Of a DNA stretch of 64,000 bases, positions 26,515 to 34,878 are shown in pieces. Position 1 is the stretch's first letter. Every line of letters starts with the position of its first letter. The notes under the pieces were generated by a model. That model was not told the DNA's origin and ran no database searches. It was given only the letters and a program-made list of their open reading frames with translations. This stretch comes from Pulveribacter suum (lineage in GTDB: Bacteria > Pseudomonadota > Gammaproteobacteria > Burkholderiales > Burkholderiaceae_C): NCBI RefSeq assembly GCF_003013695.1, contig NZ_CP027792.1, forward strand, positions 1,942,501-2,006,500, written 5' to 3'. The translations under genes and the position numbers were made by a program.

Positions 26515-27717
26515 ATGCCGATTGCCTTTGCCGACCGCCTGAACAACGTAGAGACCTCCGCCATCCGCGAGCTGTTCAAGCTGCTGGGCAAGCCCGGCAT
26601 CATCAGCTTCGCCGGCGGCTTTCCCGACAGCGCCATGTTCGACGTGGACGGCATCCGCGAGGCCGCCAACCGCGCCCTGGCCGACGAGCCCGGCGCCGCG
26701 CTGCAATACGGCGCCACCGAGGGCTACCAGCCGCTGCGCGAGCAGCTGGCCGCCTTCATGGCAGGCAAGGGCGCACAGGCCGTGGCGCCGGACAACCTGA
26801 TCGTCACCACCGGCAGCCAGCAGGCGCTGGACCTGCTGGGCAAGACGCTCATCAGCCCGGGCGACAAGGTCATCGTGGAAGGGCCCACCTTCCTGGCCAC
26901 CATCCAGTGCTTTCGCCTGTACGGCGCCGAGCTGATCAGCGCGCCCGTCGATGGCGACGGCGTGAAGACCGACGAGCTGGAAAGGCTCATCGCCGAGCAC
27001 AAGCCGAAGTTCGTCTATCTGATTCCCACCTTTGGCAACCCCAGCGGCGCGCTGCTCAGCGCCGAGCGCCGCCAGGCCGTGCTGGAGATGGCCGTGCGGC
27101 ACCAGACGCTGATCGTCGAGGACGACCCGTATGGCGACCTGTACTTCGGCGCCGCGCCGCCGCCCAGCCTGCTGGCCCTGTCGGCCGGCGTGCCCGGCAG
27201 CCGCGAGCTGCTGGTGCATTGCGGCTCGTTGAGCAAGGTGCTGTCGCCCGGCCTGCGCGTGGGCTGGCTCATCGCCCCGGCCGAGCTGCTGGCCAAGGCC
27301 ACCATGTGCAAGCAGTTCTCGGACGCGCACACCAGCACCTTCGCCCAGGCCACGGCGGCCCAGTACCTCAAGGCAGGGCGCATGCCGGCCACGCTGGCCC
27401 GCGTGCGCCAGGTCTATGCCGAGCGCGCCCAGGCCATGGGCGACGCGCTGCGCCGCGAGCTGGGCGATGCGATTGATTTCGTGCCGCCGCAGGGCGGGCT
27501 GTTCGTCTGGGCGCGGCTGACGGGCGCAGGCGGCAAGGTGGCGGACGGCAACGTTTTTGCCAAGCGCGCCATCGAGCAGGGCGTGGCCTTTGTGCCCGGC
27601 ACGCCGTTTTACTGCGCCCACCCCGACCACGCCACGCTGCGCCTGTCGTTTGCCACGGCCGACGTGGACAAGATCCGCGAGGGCGTGGTGCGCCTGGGCC
27701 AGGCCCTGGCTGGATGA
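26515..27717 (+). CDS. PLP-dependent aminotransferase (2-aminoadipate/MocR-like class I)
   Basis: A 400-residue fold-type I aminotransferase. Visible: FAGGFPDSAMFDVD near the N-terminus, VTTGSQQALDLLGKTLI, the DDPYGDLYF block, and the PLP-lysine SLSKVLSPGLRVGW. It resembles the alpha-aminoadipate/2-aminoalkanoate group rather than AspC. The start at 26515 (MPIAFADRLNNVE) was chosen over an in-frame ATG at 26467, which lies in the probable promoter. It overlaps slyX by four bases. The substrate cannot be set from sequence. Confidence 0.85.
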   Translation: MPIAFADRLNNVETSAIRELFKLLGKPGIISFAGGFPDSAMFDVDGIREAANRALADEPGAALQYGATEGYQPLREQLAAFMAGKGAQAVAPDNLIVTTGSQQALDLLGKTLISPGDKVIVEGPTFLATIQCFRLYGAELISAPVDGDGVKTDELERLIAEHKPKFVYLIPTFGNPSGALLSAERRQAVLEMAVRHQTLIVEDDPYGDLYFGAAPPPSLLALSAGVPGSRELLVHCGSLSKVLSPGLRVGWLIAPAELLAKATMCKQFSDAHTSTFAQATAAQYLKAGRMPATLARVRQVYAERAQAMGDALRRELGDAIDFVPPQGGLFVWARLTGAGGKVADGNVFAKRAIEQGVAFVPGTPFYCAHPDHATLRLSFATADVDKIREGVVRLGQALAG

Positions 27718-27929
27718 GCGCCATGGCCAGCACCGACGAGCGCCTGCAGGCGCTGGAGATCAAGGCGGCCTACGCCGAGGACCTGCTGGACGAGCTGAAC
27801 CTGGCGCTGTACCGCCAGCAGCAGCTGGTCGAGCGCCTGCAGCAGGAGCTGGGCGAGCTGCGCCGGCGCGTGCCCGACGGCGACGCCGGGCCGCGCAACC
27901 TGCGCGACGAGCTGCCCCCGCACTACTGA
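27714..27929 (+). CDS. slyX: SlyX-family protein
   Basis: A 71-residue acidic, mainly helical protein with a heptad pattern (ERLQALEIKAAYAEDLLDELN) and the conserved C-terminal DELPPHY. The molecular function is unknown. It starts in an ATGA overlap with the aminotransferase gene. MASTDERL four codons later is an alternative start. Confidence 0.92.
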   Translation: MSAMASTDERLQALEIKAAYAEDLLDELNLALYRQQQLVERLQQELGELRRRVPDGDAGPRNLRDELPPHY

Positions 27930-27951
27930 AACCGCGTTTCCCTCCCAAGCC

Positions 27952-28398
27952 ATGTACCCCTTCGTTTTCGCGCTGCACGTGCTGGCCGCCACCATCTGGA
28001 CCGGCGGGCACCTGGTGCTGGCGCTGGCCGTGCTGCCCCGGGCGCTGCGCACGCGCTCGCCGCAGACCCTGCTGCAATTCGAGCAAACCTATGAGCACGT
28101 GGGCATGGCGGCGCTGGCGATCCAGGTAGCCACCGGGCTGTGGATGGCGCTGCAGCTGGTGCCCGACTGGGGCCAGTGGTTCAGCCCCGACACGTCGATG
28201 GAACGGGCCGTATCGCTGAAGCTGGCCCTGCTGGCGGCCACCGCGCTGGTGGCGGCGCACGCGCGGGCGCGCGTCATCCCGAAGTTGAGCGCGCAGACCC
28301 TGCCGCTGATGGCCTGGCACGTGGGCGCCGTCACGCTGCTGGGTGTGGGCTTCGTGCTGACCGGCGTGGCCTTTCGCTACGGTGGGATCGGCGGCTGA
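27952..28398 (+). CDS. CopD-like integral membrane protein
   Basis: A 148-residue protein with four predicted membrane helices. The first (FALHVLAATIWTGGHLVLAL) has the His/Trp/Gly pattern of the CopD family, and a second His is in MAWHVGAVTLLG. CopD proteins are linked to copper handling or haem-like cofactors; no neighbour supports copper here. The stop shares a base with the next gene's ATG (TGATG). Confidence 0.7.
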   Translation: MYPFVFALHVLAATIWTGGHLVLALAVLPRALRTRSPQTLLQFEQTYEHVGMAALAIQVATGLWMALQLVPDWGQWFSPDTSMERAVSLKLALLAATALVAAHARARVIPKLSAQTLPLMAWHVGAVTLLGVGFVLTGVAFRYGGIGG

Positions 28399-28643
28399 TG
28401 GACATCCCCGGGCTGGACCCGGAGCGCCTGGCGCTGCTGCTCGAGCGCAAGATGCCGTTTGGCAAGCACCAGGGCCTGGTCATTGCCGACCTGCCGGCCA
28501 ACTACCTGCACTGGTTTGCCCGCGAGGGCTTTCCGCGCGGCGAGATCGGCCAGCTGCTGGCGCTGATGTATGAGCTGGACCACAACGGCCTGCGCGAACT
28601 GCTGGCGCCGCTGCAGGCAGCCAGAAGAAATCAAAAACCATAG
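28398..28643 (+). CDS. DUF3820-family protein
   Basis: An 81-residue protein with the family pattern MPFGKHQGLVIADLPANYL, then W and a Leu-rich helix (IGQLLALMYELDHNGL). No known function; some relatives are named quorum-sensing-regulated virulence factors on weak grounds. The start overlaps the previous stop (TGATG). Its TAG stop lies within the interspersed repeat, so the repeat ends this gene. Confidence 0.85.
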   Translation: MDIPGLDPERLALLLERKMPFGKHQGLVIADLPANYLHWFAREGFPRGEIGQLLALMYELDHNGLRELLAPLQAARRNQKP

Positions 28644-28670
28644 CTGCCAGCGCTTGCCCCATAAGCGCTG
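28639..28670. repeat. Interspersed palindromic repeat, reverse orientation, overlapping a stop codon
   Basis: CATAGCTGCCAGCGCTTGCCCC; CAGCGCTT (28648-28655) pairs with AAGCGCTG (28663-28670). The first TAG is the stop codon of the DUF3820 gene. Confidence 0.75.
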
Positions 28671-28732
28671 AAGGCCTAAAACACTCTCAACCCGAGGAGC
28701 ACGCCGCAGGGCGGTTTCTCTCTAGGATTCTC

Positions 28733-29053
28733 ATGCGCAAGACATTTCAGCTGCATATCGAAGGCAAGCACCCCGACCGTGTTCTGGACGCCACCAAGCA
28801 CGCCGTGCGCAAGTACCTGCGGCGCGAGCGCGGGCGCCCGCTGCCCAGCGGCGTGGACTACTGGGGCTTCGATTGCAAGTTCGGCCCGAGTGCAGAGAGC
28901 GCCGTGGAAGTGCCCGTGGGCGCGCTGATCCAGCGCATCGACGACTTGGCGCGCGAGGGCGGGACGCAGTGCTATGTGGAAATCCTGGCCTGCCACGGGC
29001 ATTGGCAGGCGCCACCGGCCAAGGACGCCGCCGAGCCTGGCGCCGACGACTGA
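28733..29053 (+). CDS. DUF6172-family protein
   Basis: A 106-residue soluble protein: MRKTFQLHIEGKHPDRVLD, then the basic HAVRKYLRRERGRPLPSG and DYWGFDCKFG, followed by an acidic end. The pattern matches a conserved bacterial family without known function. It stands alone after the repeat and converges on the helicase gene. Confidence 0.75.
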   Translation: MRKTFQLHIEGKHPDRVLDATKHAVRKYLRRERGRPLPSGVDYWGFDCKFGPSAESAVEVPVGALIQRIDDLAREGGTQCYVEILACHGHWQAPPAKDAAEPGADD

Positions 29054-29060
29054 GCCGCCG

Positions 29061-30329
29061 TCAGTCCTTGGCCGCCGCCTCCTTGGCGGCCGCCGCGGCG
29101 CGCAGCTTGTCCTTTTTGCTGGGGCGCTTGCCCTTGATGCCGCCCGTGCCCTGCGGGTCGGTGGCGGGCGCGGGCGCAGCGGTTTCGGTGGGCTCGAAGC
29201 CCGGCACCTGCTCACGCGGCAGGGCCAGGCCCTGGCGCTTTTCGATCAGGCGCAAATGCGGCTCGGCGGCGGCCGTCACGAAGCTCACGGCCATGCCAGC
29301 CTCGCCTGCGCGGCCCGTGCGGCCGATGCGGTGCACGTAGTCCACCGCAGAGCGGGGCAGGTCGTAATTGACCACGGCGGGCAGCTGCGCGATGTCGATA
29401 CCGCGCGCGGCCAGGTCGGTGGTCACCAGCACCTGCCAGCGTTCATCCTTGAAGTCCTGCAGCGCCCGGCGGCGCGCGCCCTGGCTCAGGCCGCCGTGCA
29501 GGGGCGTGGCGTAGATGCCGGCCTGGTAGAGCTTGGCCGCCACATGGTCGGCCGCGTACTGCGTGGCCACGAACACCAGCACCCGCGACCAGTCGTGCTG
29601 CTGGATGAGGTGGCGCAGCAGCTGCGTGCGGCGGCTGGCGTCCACCGCAATGGCGCGCTGGGTGATGTCGGGCTCGCTACCCGGCGCAGAGGGCACTTGC
29701 ACGCGCACCGGATCGCGCAGCAGGCCGTCGGCCAGCGCCTGCACGGCGGGCGGGAAGGTGGCCGAGAAGAACAGGTTCTGCCGCTGCGCCGGCAGCAGGG
29801 CCAGCACGCGCTGCAGTTCATCGGCAAAGCCCAGGTCGAGCAGGCGGTCGGCCTCATCCAGCACCAGGTGGGCCACGGCGGACAGGCGCAGCGCGTTGTG
29901 CTGCTCCAGGTCGAGCAGGCGCCCGGGCGTGGCCACCACCACGTCGGCGCCGCCGCGCAGGGCCATCATCTGCGGATTGATGGAGACACCGCCGAAGACC
30001 ACAGCCACCTTCGGGGGCGCCGGCAGTTGCTGCGCCAGGCTGCGCAGCACCTCGCCCACCTGGGCCGCCAGCTCGCGCGTGGGCACCAGCACCAGGGCGC
30101 GCACCGGACGCGGGCCGGCGGCAGCGCCCTGCTGCTGCTGCAACTGCTGCAACAGGGGCAGGGCGAAGGCAGCAGTCTTGCCCGAGCCGGTCTGCGCGGC
30201 GCCCAGCAGGTCACAGCCTTGCAGGGCGGCCGGTATGGCTGCCGCCTGGATGGGGGTGGGTGTGGTCATGCCCAGCCGGCTGGCGGCCTGGACGAGGGCC
30301 GAAGACAGGCCGAGGGAGGTAAAGGACAT
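29061..30329 (-). CDS. DEAD-box RNA helicase (RhlE-like)
   Basis: A 422-residue ATP-dependent RNA helicase. Motifs in order: Q motif (TPTPIQAAAIP), I (AQTGSGKT), Ia (PTRELA), Ib (TPGRL), II (DEAD in VLDEADRLLD), III (SAT), IV-V (TTDLAARGID) and VI (HRIGRTGRAG). A Lys/Ala-rich tail (KGKRPSKKDKLRAAAAAKE) can bind RNA. The start ATG at 30329 (MSFTSLGL) is standard for the RhlE/RhlB group. Confidence 0.93.
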   Translation of the reverse strand: MSFTSLGLSSALVQAASRLGMTTPTPIQAAAIPAALQGCDLLGAAQTGSGKTAAFALPLLQQLQQQQGAAAGPRPVRALVLVPTRELAAQVGEVLRSLAQQLPAPPKVAVVFGGVSINPQMMALRGGADVVVATPGRLLDLEQHNALRLSAVAHLVLDEADRLLDLGFADELQRVLALLPAQRQNLFFSATFPPAVQALADGLLRDPVRVQVPSAPGSEPDITQRAIAVDASRRTQLLRHLIQQHDWSRVLVFVATQYAADHVAAKLYQAGIYATPLHGGLSQGARRRALQDFKDERWQVLVTTDLAARGIDIAQLPAVVNYDLPRSAVDYVHRIGRTGRAGEAGMAVSFVTAAAEPHLRLIEKRQGLALPREQVPGFEPTETAAPAPATDPQGTGGIKGKRPSKKDKLRAAAAAKEAAAKD

Positions 30330-30454
30330 GGGGTAAGGCGACGGGCGCCAGGGAATGCGCAAGGTGCGCAGGGCCGCGTGGGCAATGGCGCATTGTCCGC
30401 TGCTGTCAGGGCAGCGGGCGGCGGGCCTGCCTTTTTTGCGCTACCGTTTCGGCC

Positions 30455-30826
30455 ATGAAATCCCTGCGCGACCTGGGCAGCCTGAGCGGGCTGGTCTATT
30501 CCACCGATGCCGGCCGCATGTGCCCCGGCTGCCGCCAGCCCGTGGCGCAATGCAGCTGCCAGTCCAGCCAGCCCGCGCCTGCGGGCGACGGCATCGTGCG
30601 CGTGTCGCGCGAAACCAAGGGCCGCGGCGGCAAGGCCGTCACCCTGGTGCGGGGGGTGCCGGTGGACGCGGCGGCGCTGGAGCAACTGGGCAAGCAGCTC
30701 AAGGCCGCCTGCGGCAGCGGCGGCACGGTCAAGGACGGCGTGATCGAGGTGCAGGGCGACCACGTGGAGCGCGTGATGGCCGCGCTGCAAAATCAGGGCT
30801 ACCGCGTCAAGCGCTCGGGCGGCTGA
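30455..30826 (+). CDS. yciH: SUI1/eIF1-like translation factor (YciH)
   Basis: A 123-residue protein. The N-terminal stretch (residues 20-40) has four cysteines (MCPGC, QCSCQ). The C-terminal SUI1 domain has RVSRETKGRGGKAVTLVRG and GCGGTVK-like CGSGGTVKDGVIEVQGDH. Bacterial YciH can influence start-site selection. A GC-rich hairpin spans its stop (30817-30834). Confidence 0.9.
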   Translation: MKSLRDLGSLSGLVYSTDAGRMCPGCRQPVAQCSCQSSQPAPAGDGIVRVSRETKGRGGKAVTLVRGVPVDAAALEQLGKQLKAACGSGGTVKDGVIEVQGDHVERVMAALQNQGYRVKRSGG

Positions 30827-30841
30827 GGCCGCCCCCGCGTA

Positions 30842-31573
30842 TCAGCTGCCGGAGCAGCCACAGGCCGACGTGGAGCCGCAACCCTGCGCGGCGGCAGGCT
30901 CGAACTGCGGGAACAGCACGTTGTTTTCCAGGTGGATGTGGTTGACCAGGTCGTCGGCCAGCTGCGCCAGGCCCGCATACAGGGCGCGCCAGGTGTTGCA
31001 GGCACCGGGCGGCGGGACCATGTCGGTCGTCAGGCGGGCAATGTGCTCCAGCGCCTCGCCATGCTCGTTGTGCTCCGAGCGCATCACGCCGATGGGCTGG
31101 ACGACGAAGTCGTTTCCGCCGCGCGCCAGCATGGGAAACAGGATGGCTTCTTCCTTGTGCATGTGCGAGAGCAGCTCCTGCTCCATCTCCTCCAGCACGT
31201 CGGCCAAGCCGGCGGGCACGTGCGGGTTGCCGCGGTGCACGGCCTCCACCCGGCGGGCCATGCGGATCAGCTCGGGCAGCTGCTGGCGGTGCACCTCGTG
31301 GTAGCGCGAGACGATATGGCCGATCAACTCGGCGGGCGTGCCGGTCTCGGGCAGGGTGTCCGGGCGCTGCAGGGCCGACAGTTCCTGCACCACGGCCTGC
31401 AGGTCCAGCCCCTTGTCGGCCGTGGCCTGGCGCAGGCTGATCTGGCCGCCGCAGCAAAAATCCAGCTTCAGGCGGCGAAACACGGCGGTGGCGCCCGGCA
31501 GCTCCACGGCGATCTGGCCGATGGCCTGGCTGGGATCGAAGGCGGTGACGGCAGCGTCCGCAATGGCGTTCAT
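30842..31573 (-). CDS. ytfE: Iron-sulfur cluster repair protein (RIC/YtfE), di-iron
   Basis: A 243-residue protein that restores Fe-S clusters damaged by nitric oxide or oxidants. The N-terminal ScdA_N segment has KLDFCCGG, and the hemerythrin-like bundle carries the iron ligands in HEVHRQQ, SHMHKEEAILF, EHNEHGEAL and NHIHLENNVLFP. The C-terminus adds a Cys-rich tail (GCGSTSACGCSGS), unusual in my view. It is divergent from nsrR with a shared operator-like palindrome. Confidence 0.93.
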   Translation of the reverse strand: MNAIADAAVTAFDPSQAIGQIAVELPGATAVFRRLKLDFCCGGQISLRQATADKGLDLQAVVQELSALQRPDTLPETGTPAELIGHIVSRYHEVHRQQLPELIRMARRVEAVHRGNPHVPAGLADVLEEMEQELLSHMHKEEAILFPMLARGGNDFVVQPIGVMRSEHNEHGEALEHIARLTTDMVPPPGACNTWRALYAGLAQLADDLVNHIHLENNVLFPQFEPAAAQGCGSTSACGCSGS

Positions 31574-31608
31574 GGCGTGGGGTCCTTAAAAGTTCAAATG
31601 ACGTGAAT

Positions 31609-31626
31609 ATTTTAGATTACTAAAAT
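31609..31626. promoter_or_regulatory. Candidate NsrR operator between ytfE and nsrR
   Basis: ATTTTAG-ATTA-CTAAAAT is a perfect 7-bp inverted repeat. It lies 35 bases before ytfE and 44 bases before nsrR in an AT-rich patch. Known NsrR sites are AT-rich dyads, so it is a good candidate. Confidence 0.55.
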
Positions 31627-31670
31627 CCACACCGGCTGAACCTTTTCGCCCCTCCGAGAGCCTCATCACC

Positions 31671-32141
31671 ATGCGACTGACCCAGTGGACCGACTACACG
31701 CTGCGCGTACTGATGTACTGCGCCGCCTGCCAGCAGCGCGCGCAGCCGGTCACCATCACCGAGGTGGCGCAGGCGCACGGCATTTCGCGCAGCCACCTGA
31801 CCAAGATAGTCCAGCAGCTGGCCGCCCGGGGCCTGCTGGACACCACGCGCGGGCGCGGTGGCGGCATGCGGCTGATGCGCCCGGCCAGCCAGATCAATAT
31901 CGGCGCCGTGGTGCGCTCCACCGAGACCGACTTCGACATGGTCGAGTGCTTCAACGACGACCACAACACCTGCCGCATGAGCATGCACTGCGGCCTGAAG
32001 GGCCTGCTGGGCCAGGCCACGCAGGCCTACCTGGCGGTGCTGGACGCCGTCACCCTGGCCGACCTGGTGCCGCCCAAGGGCGAGACGGCGCAGGCCGTGC
32101 ATTCGCTGCGCTTCATGCCCGGCCTGCCCGTGCCGGCCTGA
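31671..32141 (+). CDS. nsrR: NO-sensing Rrf2-family repressor NsrR
   Basis: A 156-residue protein with an N-terminal winged helix (TITEVAQAHGISRSHLTKIVQQLAA), the wing RGRGGG, and three cysteines in ECFNDDHNTCRMSMHC (C-x7-C-x5-C) that should hold an Fe-S cluster. When NO destroys the cluster, repression is lifted. The divergent ytfE is the expected target. Its last 29 bases overlap the 3' end of argP on the other strand. Confidence 0.93.
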   Translation: MRLTQWTDYTLRVLMYCAACQQRAQPVTITEVAQAHGISRSHLTKIVQQLAARGLLDTTRGRGGGMRLMRPASQINIGAVVRSTETDFDMVECFNDDHNTCRMSMHCGLKGLLGQATQAYLAVLDAVTLADLVPPKGETAQAVHSLRFMPGLPVPA

Positions 32142-33075
32142 GCAGGGCGTCGTTGCCTGGCGGGCCGGCGGGCGCGTCCTCCAGGCCGTCGCGTGCGGCC
32201 GCCATCACGCACTGCGTCAGCCGCGTCAGCGACTGCTGGGCGCTGCGGGGATGGGCCCAGTACAGCGGCACCTCCAGCGGGGTGCCGGGCAGCAGCTCCA
32301 CCAGCGCGCCACTGGCCAGCTGCGCTGCAATCAAGGCCGTGGGGTGCATGCCCCAGCCCATGCCGACCTCGCAGGCGCGCACATAGCCGAATTCGGAAGG
32401 CAGGAAGTGCCGCGGCGCGTGCACGCGCCCGGCCAGGCCCCGGGCCTGCAGCCAGCGCTCCTGCAGGCGGTCCTTGCGGTCGTAGGTCATGACGGGCGCG
32501 CATGCCAGCGTTGTGGCGTTCACGCCCTGGGCGAAGTGCCGCGCCACGTAGGCCGGGCTGGCCGCAGCCACGTAGCGCATAGTGCCCAGCGGCCAAGTGT
32601 TGCAGCCGGCGATGGCCGCGCGGGTAGCGGTGACGGCGGCGATCACCTCGCCGTCGCGCAGGCGCTCTCCCGTGTGTTCCTGGTCGTCGATGCGCAGATC
32701 CAGCAGCTCGTTGCCGCCGGCAGTGAAGGCCGCCATGGCGTGCATGAACCACGTGGACAGCGAATCGGCGTTGACGGCCAGCTGCAGCGTGGGCGCGGGC
32801 GCGGCGGCCCCGTCGGCCACCAGCTCGGGGTTGGCGCGCCGCAGTTCGTTTTCCAGCAGCTGCACCTGCTCCAGGTGCAGGCACAGGCGGCGCCCGGCCT
32901 CGGTGCCGGTGCAGGGTGTTCCGCGCAGCACCAGCACCTGGCCGGCGCGCTCTTCCAGCTGCTTGACGCGCTGCGACACGGCCGAGGGCGTGACGTGCAG
33001 CCGCCGCGCGGCACGCTCGAAGCTGCCCTCGCGCAGCACAGCCGCCAGGGACTGCAGCCCGGTGTAGTCCAGCAT
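32113..33075 (-). CDS. argP: LysR-type regulator ArgP
   Basis: A 320-residue LysR-family protein. The HTH is near residues 18-37 (SFERAARRLHVTPSAVSQRV) and the substrate-binding domain spans about 90-290. Typical ArgP features are LDYTGLQSLAAVLREGSFE at the start and LPSEFGYVRACEVGMGWGMHP later. It responds to lysine and arginine. It is divergent from the exporter gene argO, its classical target. Confidence 0.92.
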   Translation of the reverse strand: MLDYTGLQSLAAVLREGSFERAARRLHVTPSAVSQRVKQLEERAGQVLVLRGTPCTGTEAGRRLCLHLEQVQLLENELRRANPELVADGAAAPAPTLQLAVNADSLSTWFMHAMAAFTAGGNELLDLRIDDQEHTGERLRDGEVIAAVTATRAAIAGCNTWPLGTMRYVAAASPAYVARHFAQGVNATTLACAPVMTYDRKDRLQERWLQARGLAGRVHAPRHFLPSEFGYVRACEVGMGWGMHPTALIAAQLASGALVELLPGTPLEVPLYWAHPRSAQQSLTRLTQCVMAAARDGLEDAPAGPPGNDALLRPARAGRA

Positions 33076-33144
33076 TAAGCGATCCTAAATGTCGTTCAGG
33101 AATTTGAAGTGTACGTAAATCATGCGGGCGCCTACGATCGCCGC

Positions 33145-33777
33145 ATGTTCACCTCTGCCGCCGCCTCTTCTTCCTGGGTCACGGGTTTCACCGTATGCCT
33201 GTCGCTGATCGTCTCCATCGGCGCGCAGAACATCTATGTGCTGCGCCAGGCCGTGCAGGGCGAGCATGTGCGTGCCTGCGTGGCCTGGTGCGTGGTCAGC
33301 GATGCGCTGCTGGTCGGGCTGGGGGTGGCGGGCATGGCGCAACTGCTGGGCAGCTCGCCCACGCTGGCGCACTGGCTGCAGTGGGGCGGGGCGCTGTTTT
33401 TGCTGTGCTACGGCCTGTTTGCCTGGTACCGGGCGTTCTTCGCGCCCGGCGATGGCCTGCAGGCCGAAGGCGGGCGTGTGGCGCGCGGCATGCTGGGCGT
33501 CATCAGCGGCCTGGCCGTCATCACGCTGCTGAACCCGCACGTGTACCTGGACACGGTGGTGCTCATCGGCTCCATCGGCGCACGCCAGGACGGCTGGCTC
33601 AAGGCGGTGTTCGTGCTGGGGGCCGCCTCGGCCAGCCTGACCTGGTTCGTGGTGCTGGCCTTTGCCGGGCGGCGGCTGCAGCGGGTGTTTGCCGACCCGC
33701 GCGCCTGGCAGGTGCTGGACGCCATCACCGGCGCCATGATGTTCGTGCTGGCCTGGTGGGTCTGGCGCGCTGCCTGA
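33145..33777 (+). CDS. argO: LysE/ArgO-family amino acid exporter
   Basis: A 210-residue membrane protein with about six helices; it exports arginine or lysine. Family features: the first helix region TVCLSLIVSIGAQNIYVLRQ, then LNPHVYLDTVVLIGS. The ATG at 33145 is only seven bases after a TACGAT -10-like box (33133-33138), so a very short leader or a start on another promoter is likely. Control by the divergent ArgP is expected. Confidence 0.9.
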   Translation: MFTSAAASSSWVTGFTVCLSLIVSIGAQNIYVLRQAVQGEHVRACVAWCVVSDALLVGLGVAGMAQLLGSSPTLAHWLQWGGALFLLCYGLFAWYRAFFAPGDGLQAEGGRVARGMLGVISGLAVITLLNPHVYLDTVVLIGSIGARQDGWLKAVFVLGAASASLTWFVVLAFAGRRLQRVFADPRAWQVLDAITGAMMFVLAWWVWRAA

Positions 33778-33783
33778 CGGCGG

Positions 33784-34038
33784 TCAGCCGCGCTGGCGCA
33801 GCAGCTCGTACAGGGCGAGCGCCACCACCGCCCCGGCAGCGGCGGCGATCCAGGCCAGCCAGTCTCCCGGGTCGAACAGGCGGGCGGCCACGCCGGCGTA
33901 GGTGGCCAGCAGCGCGCCGCAGATGCCCAGCAGGGCGCTAAGGAACCAGCTGCGCCCCGGGCGTTGAACGGGGGCGAGCAGATGGCCGAGCAGGCCGAAG
34001 GCGAAGCCGATGGCTACCACGCCAAGAAAAGTCGTCAT
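33784..34038 (-). CDS. GlsB/YeaQ/YmgE-family membrane protein
   Basis: An 84-residue protein with three hydrophobic helices and the family's Gly-rich first helix (LGVVAIGFAFGLLGHLLAP). Relatives are called stress-response or transglycosylase-associated proteins, though their biochemistry is unclear. The start at 34038 (MTTFLGV) removes an Arg-rich false extension. It ends six bases from argO, convergent. Confidence 0.85.
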   Translation of the reverse strand: MTTFLGVVAIGFAFGLLGHLLAPVQRPGRSWFLSALLGICGALLATYAGVAARLFDPGDWLAWIAAAAGAVVALALYELLRQRG

Positions 34039-34162
34039 GGGCAAGCGTGAAGTACGTGCCCGGAATGTACTGGGGCAGGAAGGCGGCACGGCGCGGGTGC
34101 GCAGGCCGGATTGTCAACAAGCTTGAAACCGGCCGGGCGGACGGCCGCCCAAGGCGCGGCCT

Positions 34163-34729
34163 TCAGGGCAGCGCGGGCGTGGAGGCCAGCAGGGCCGCGC
34201 CTTCGGCGTCGCCCGCGTCCATGGCCACGCGGCGGGCGCCATTGAAGCGGCGCTGCCAGTAGCTGGCGCCCATGTCTTCCACCCGCACCTGGGCGCCGCT
34301 GCGCGGAGAATGGATGAATTTGCCTTCGCCCAGGTAGATGCCGACATGGCTGAAGGCGCGGCGCATGGTGTTGAAGAACACCAGGTCGCCCGGCTGGAGG
34401 TCTTTCTTGTCGATGACTTCGGTAGCGGCCGCCTGCTCGCTGGCGCGACGCGGCAGGACCAGGCCCTTGGCCTGCTCGAAGGCCGCCCGCACGAAGCCGC
34501 TGCAGTCAAAGCCGATTTCGGCGCTGGTTCCGCCGCGACGGTAAGGCACCCCGACGAAGCCCATGGCCGTGGTGATGAGCTCGGAGGTACGGTCCGCCAC
34601 GTTGTGGCGCACGTCCTGAAGCTGGGTGATGAGAGAAGGCCGGTCGGCGCTGCTGCGCTCCGCGTTATCAGCGGGGGAAGCGTAAGCGTTTGCGCAAACC
34701 AGTAACAACAAGCACAGCCAACGGGACAT
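34163..34729 (-). CDS. NlpC/P60 cell-wall hydrolase
   Basis: A 188-residue exported peptidase of the NlpC/P60 family, cleaving peptidoglycan stem peptides. A signal peptide (MSRWLCLLLLVCANAYA) leads to the domain. The catalytic Cys is in GFDCSGF (C76), with His at FSHVG (H128) and KFIHSP (H140). Cysteines at 6 and 12 do not form a clear lipobox. It is convergent with the argO/GlsB end and divergent from the sugar dehydrogenase. Confidence 0.9.
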   Translation of the reverse strand: MSRWLCLLLLVCANAYASPADNAERSSADRPSLITQLQDVRHNVADRTSELITTAMGFVGVPYRRGGTSAEIGFDCSGFVRAAFEQAKGLVLPRRASEQAAATEVIDKKDLQPGDLVFFNTMRRAFSHVGIYLGEGKFIHSPRSGAQVRVEDMGASYWQRRFNGARRVAMDAGDAEGAALLASTPALP

Positions 34730-34878
34730 GGGGCGCGAGGGTAGCACGGTGCAGCTGTTTCGCAACCTGCATAAATGTTGCAAAGCGTTGAATCTTTTCA
34801 ATGGCCTTGGCGTGGCGATGCAGGCAGCCTTGGGGGATGGCCCTTTCAGCGGCGCGGCTCTCACGCCGCGGAGATGAC

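Noticed and set aside
34801..34878. A longer N-terminus for the sugar dehydrogenase, starting 26 codons earlier
   Set aside because: The extension is Arg-rich, lies in the promoter region, and would put basic sequence ahead of the signal peptide. The ATG at 34879 has a better ribosome site.
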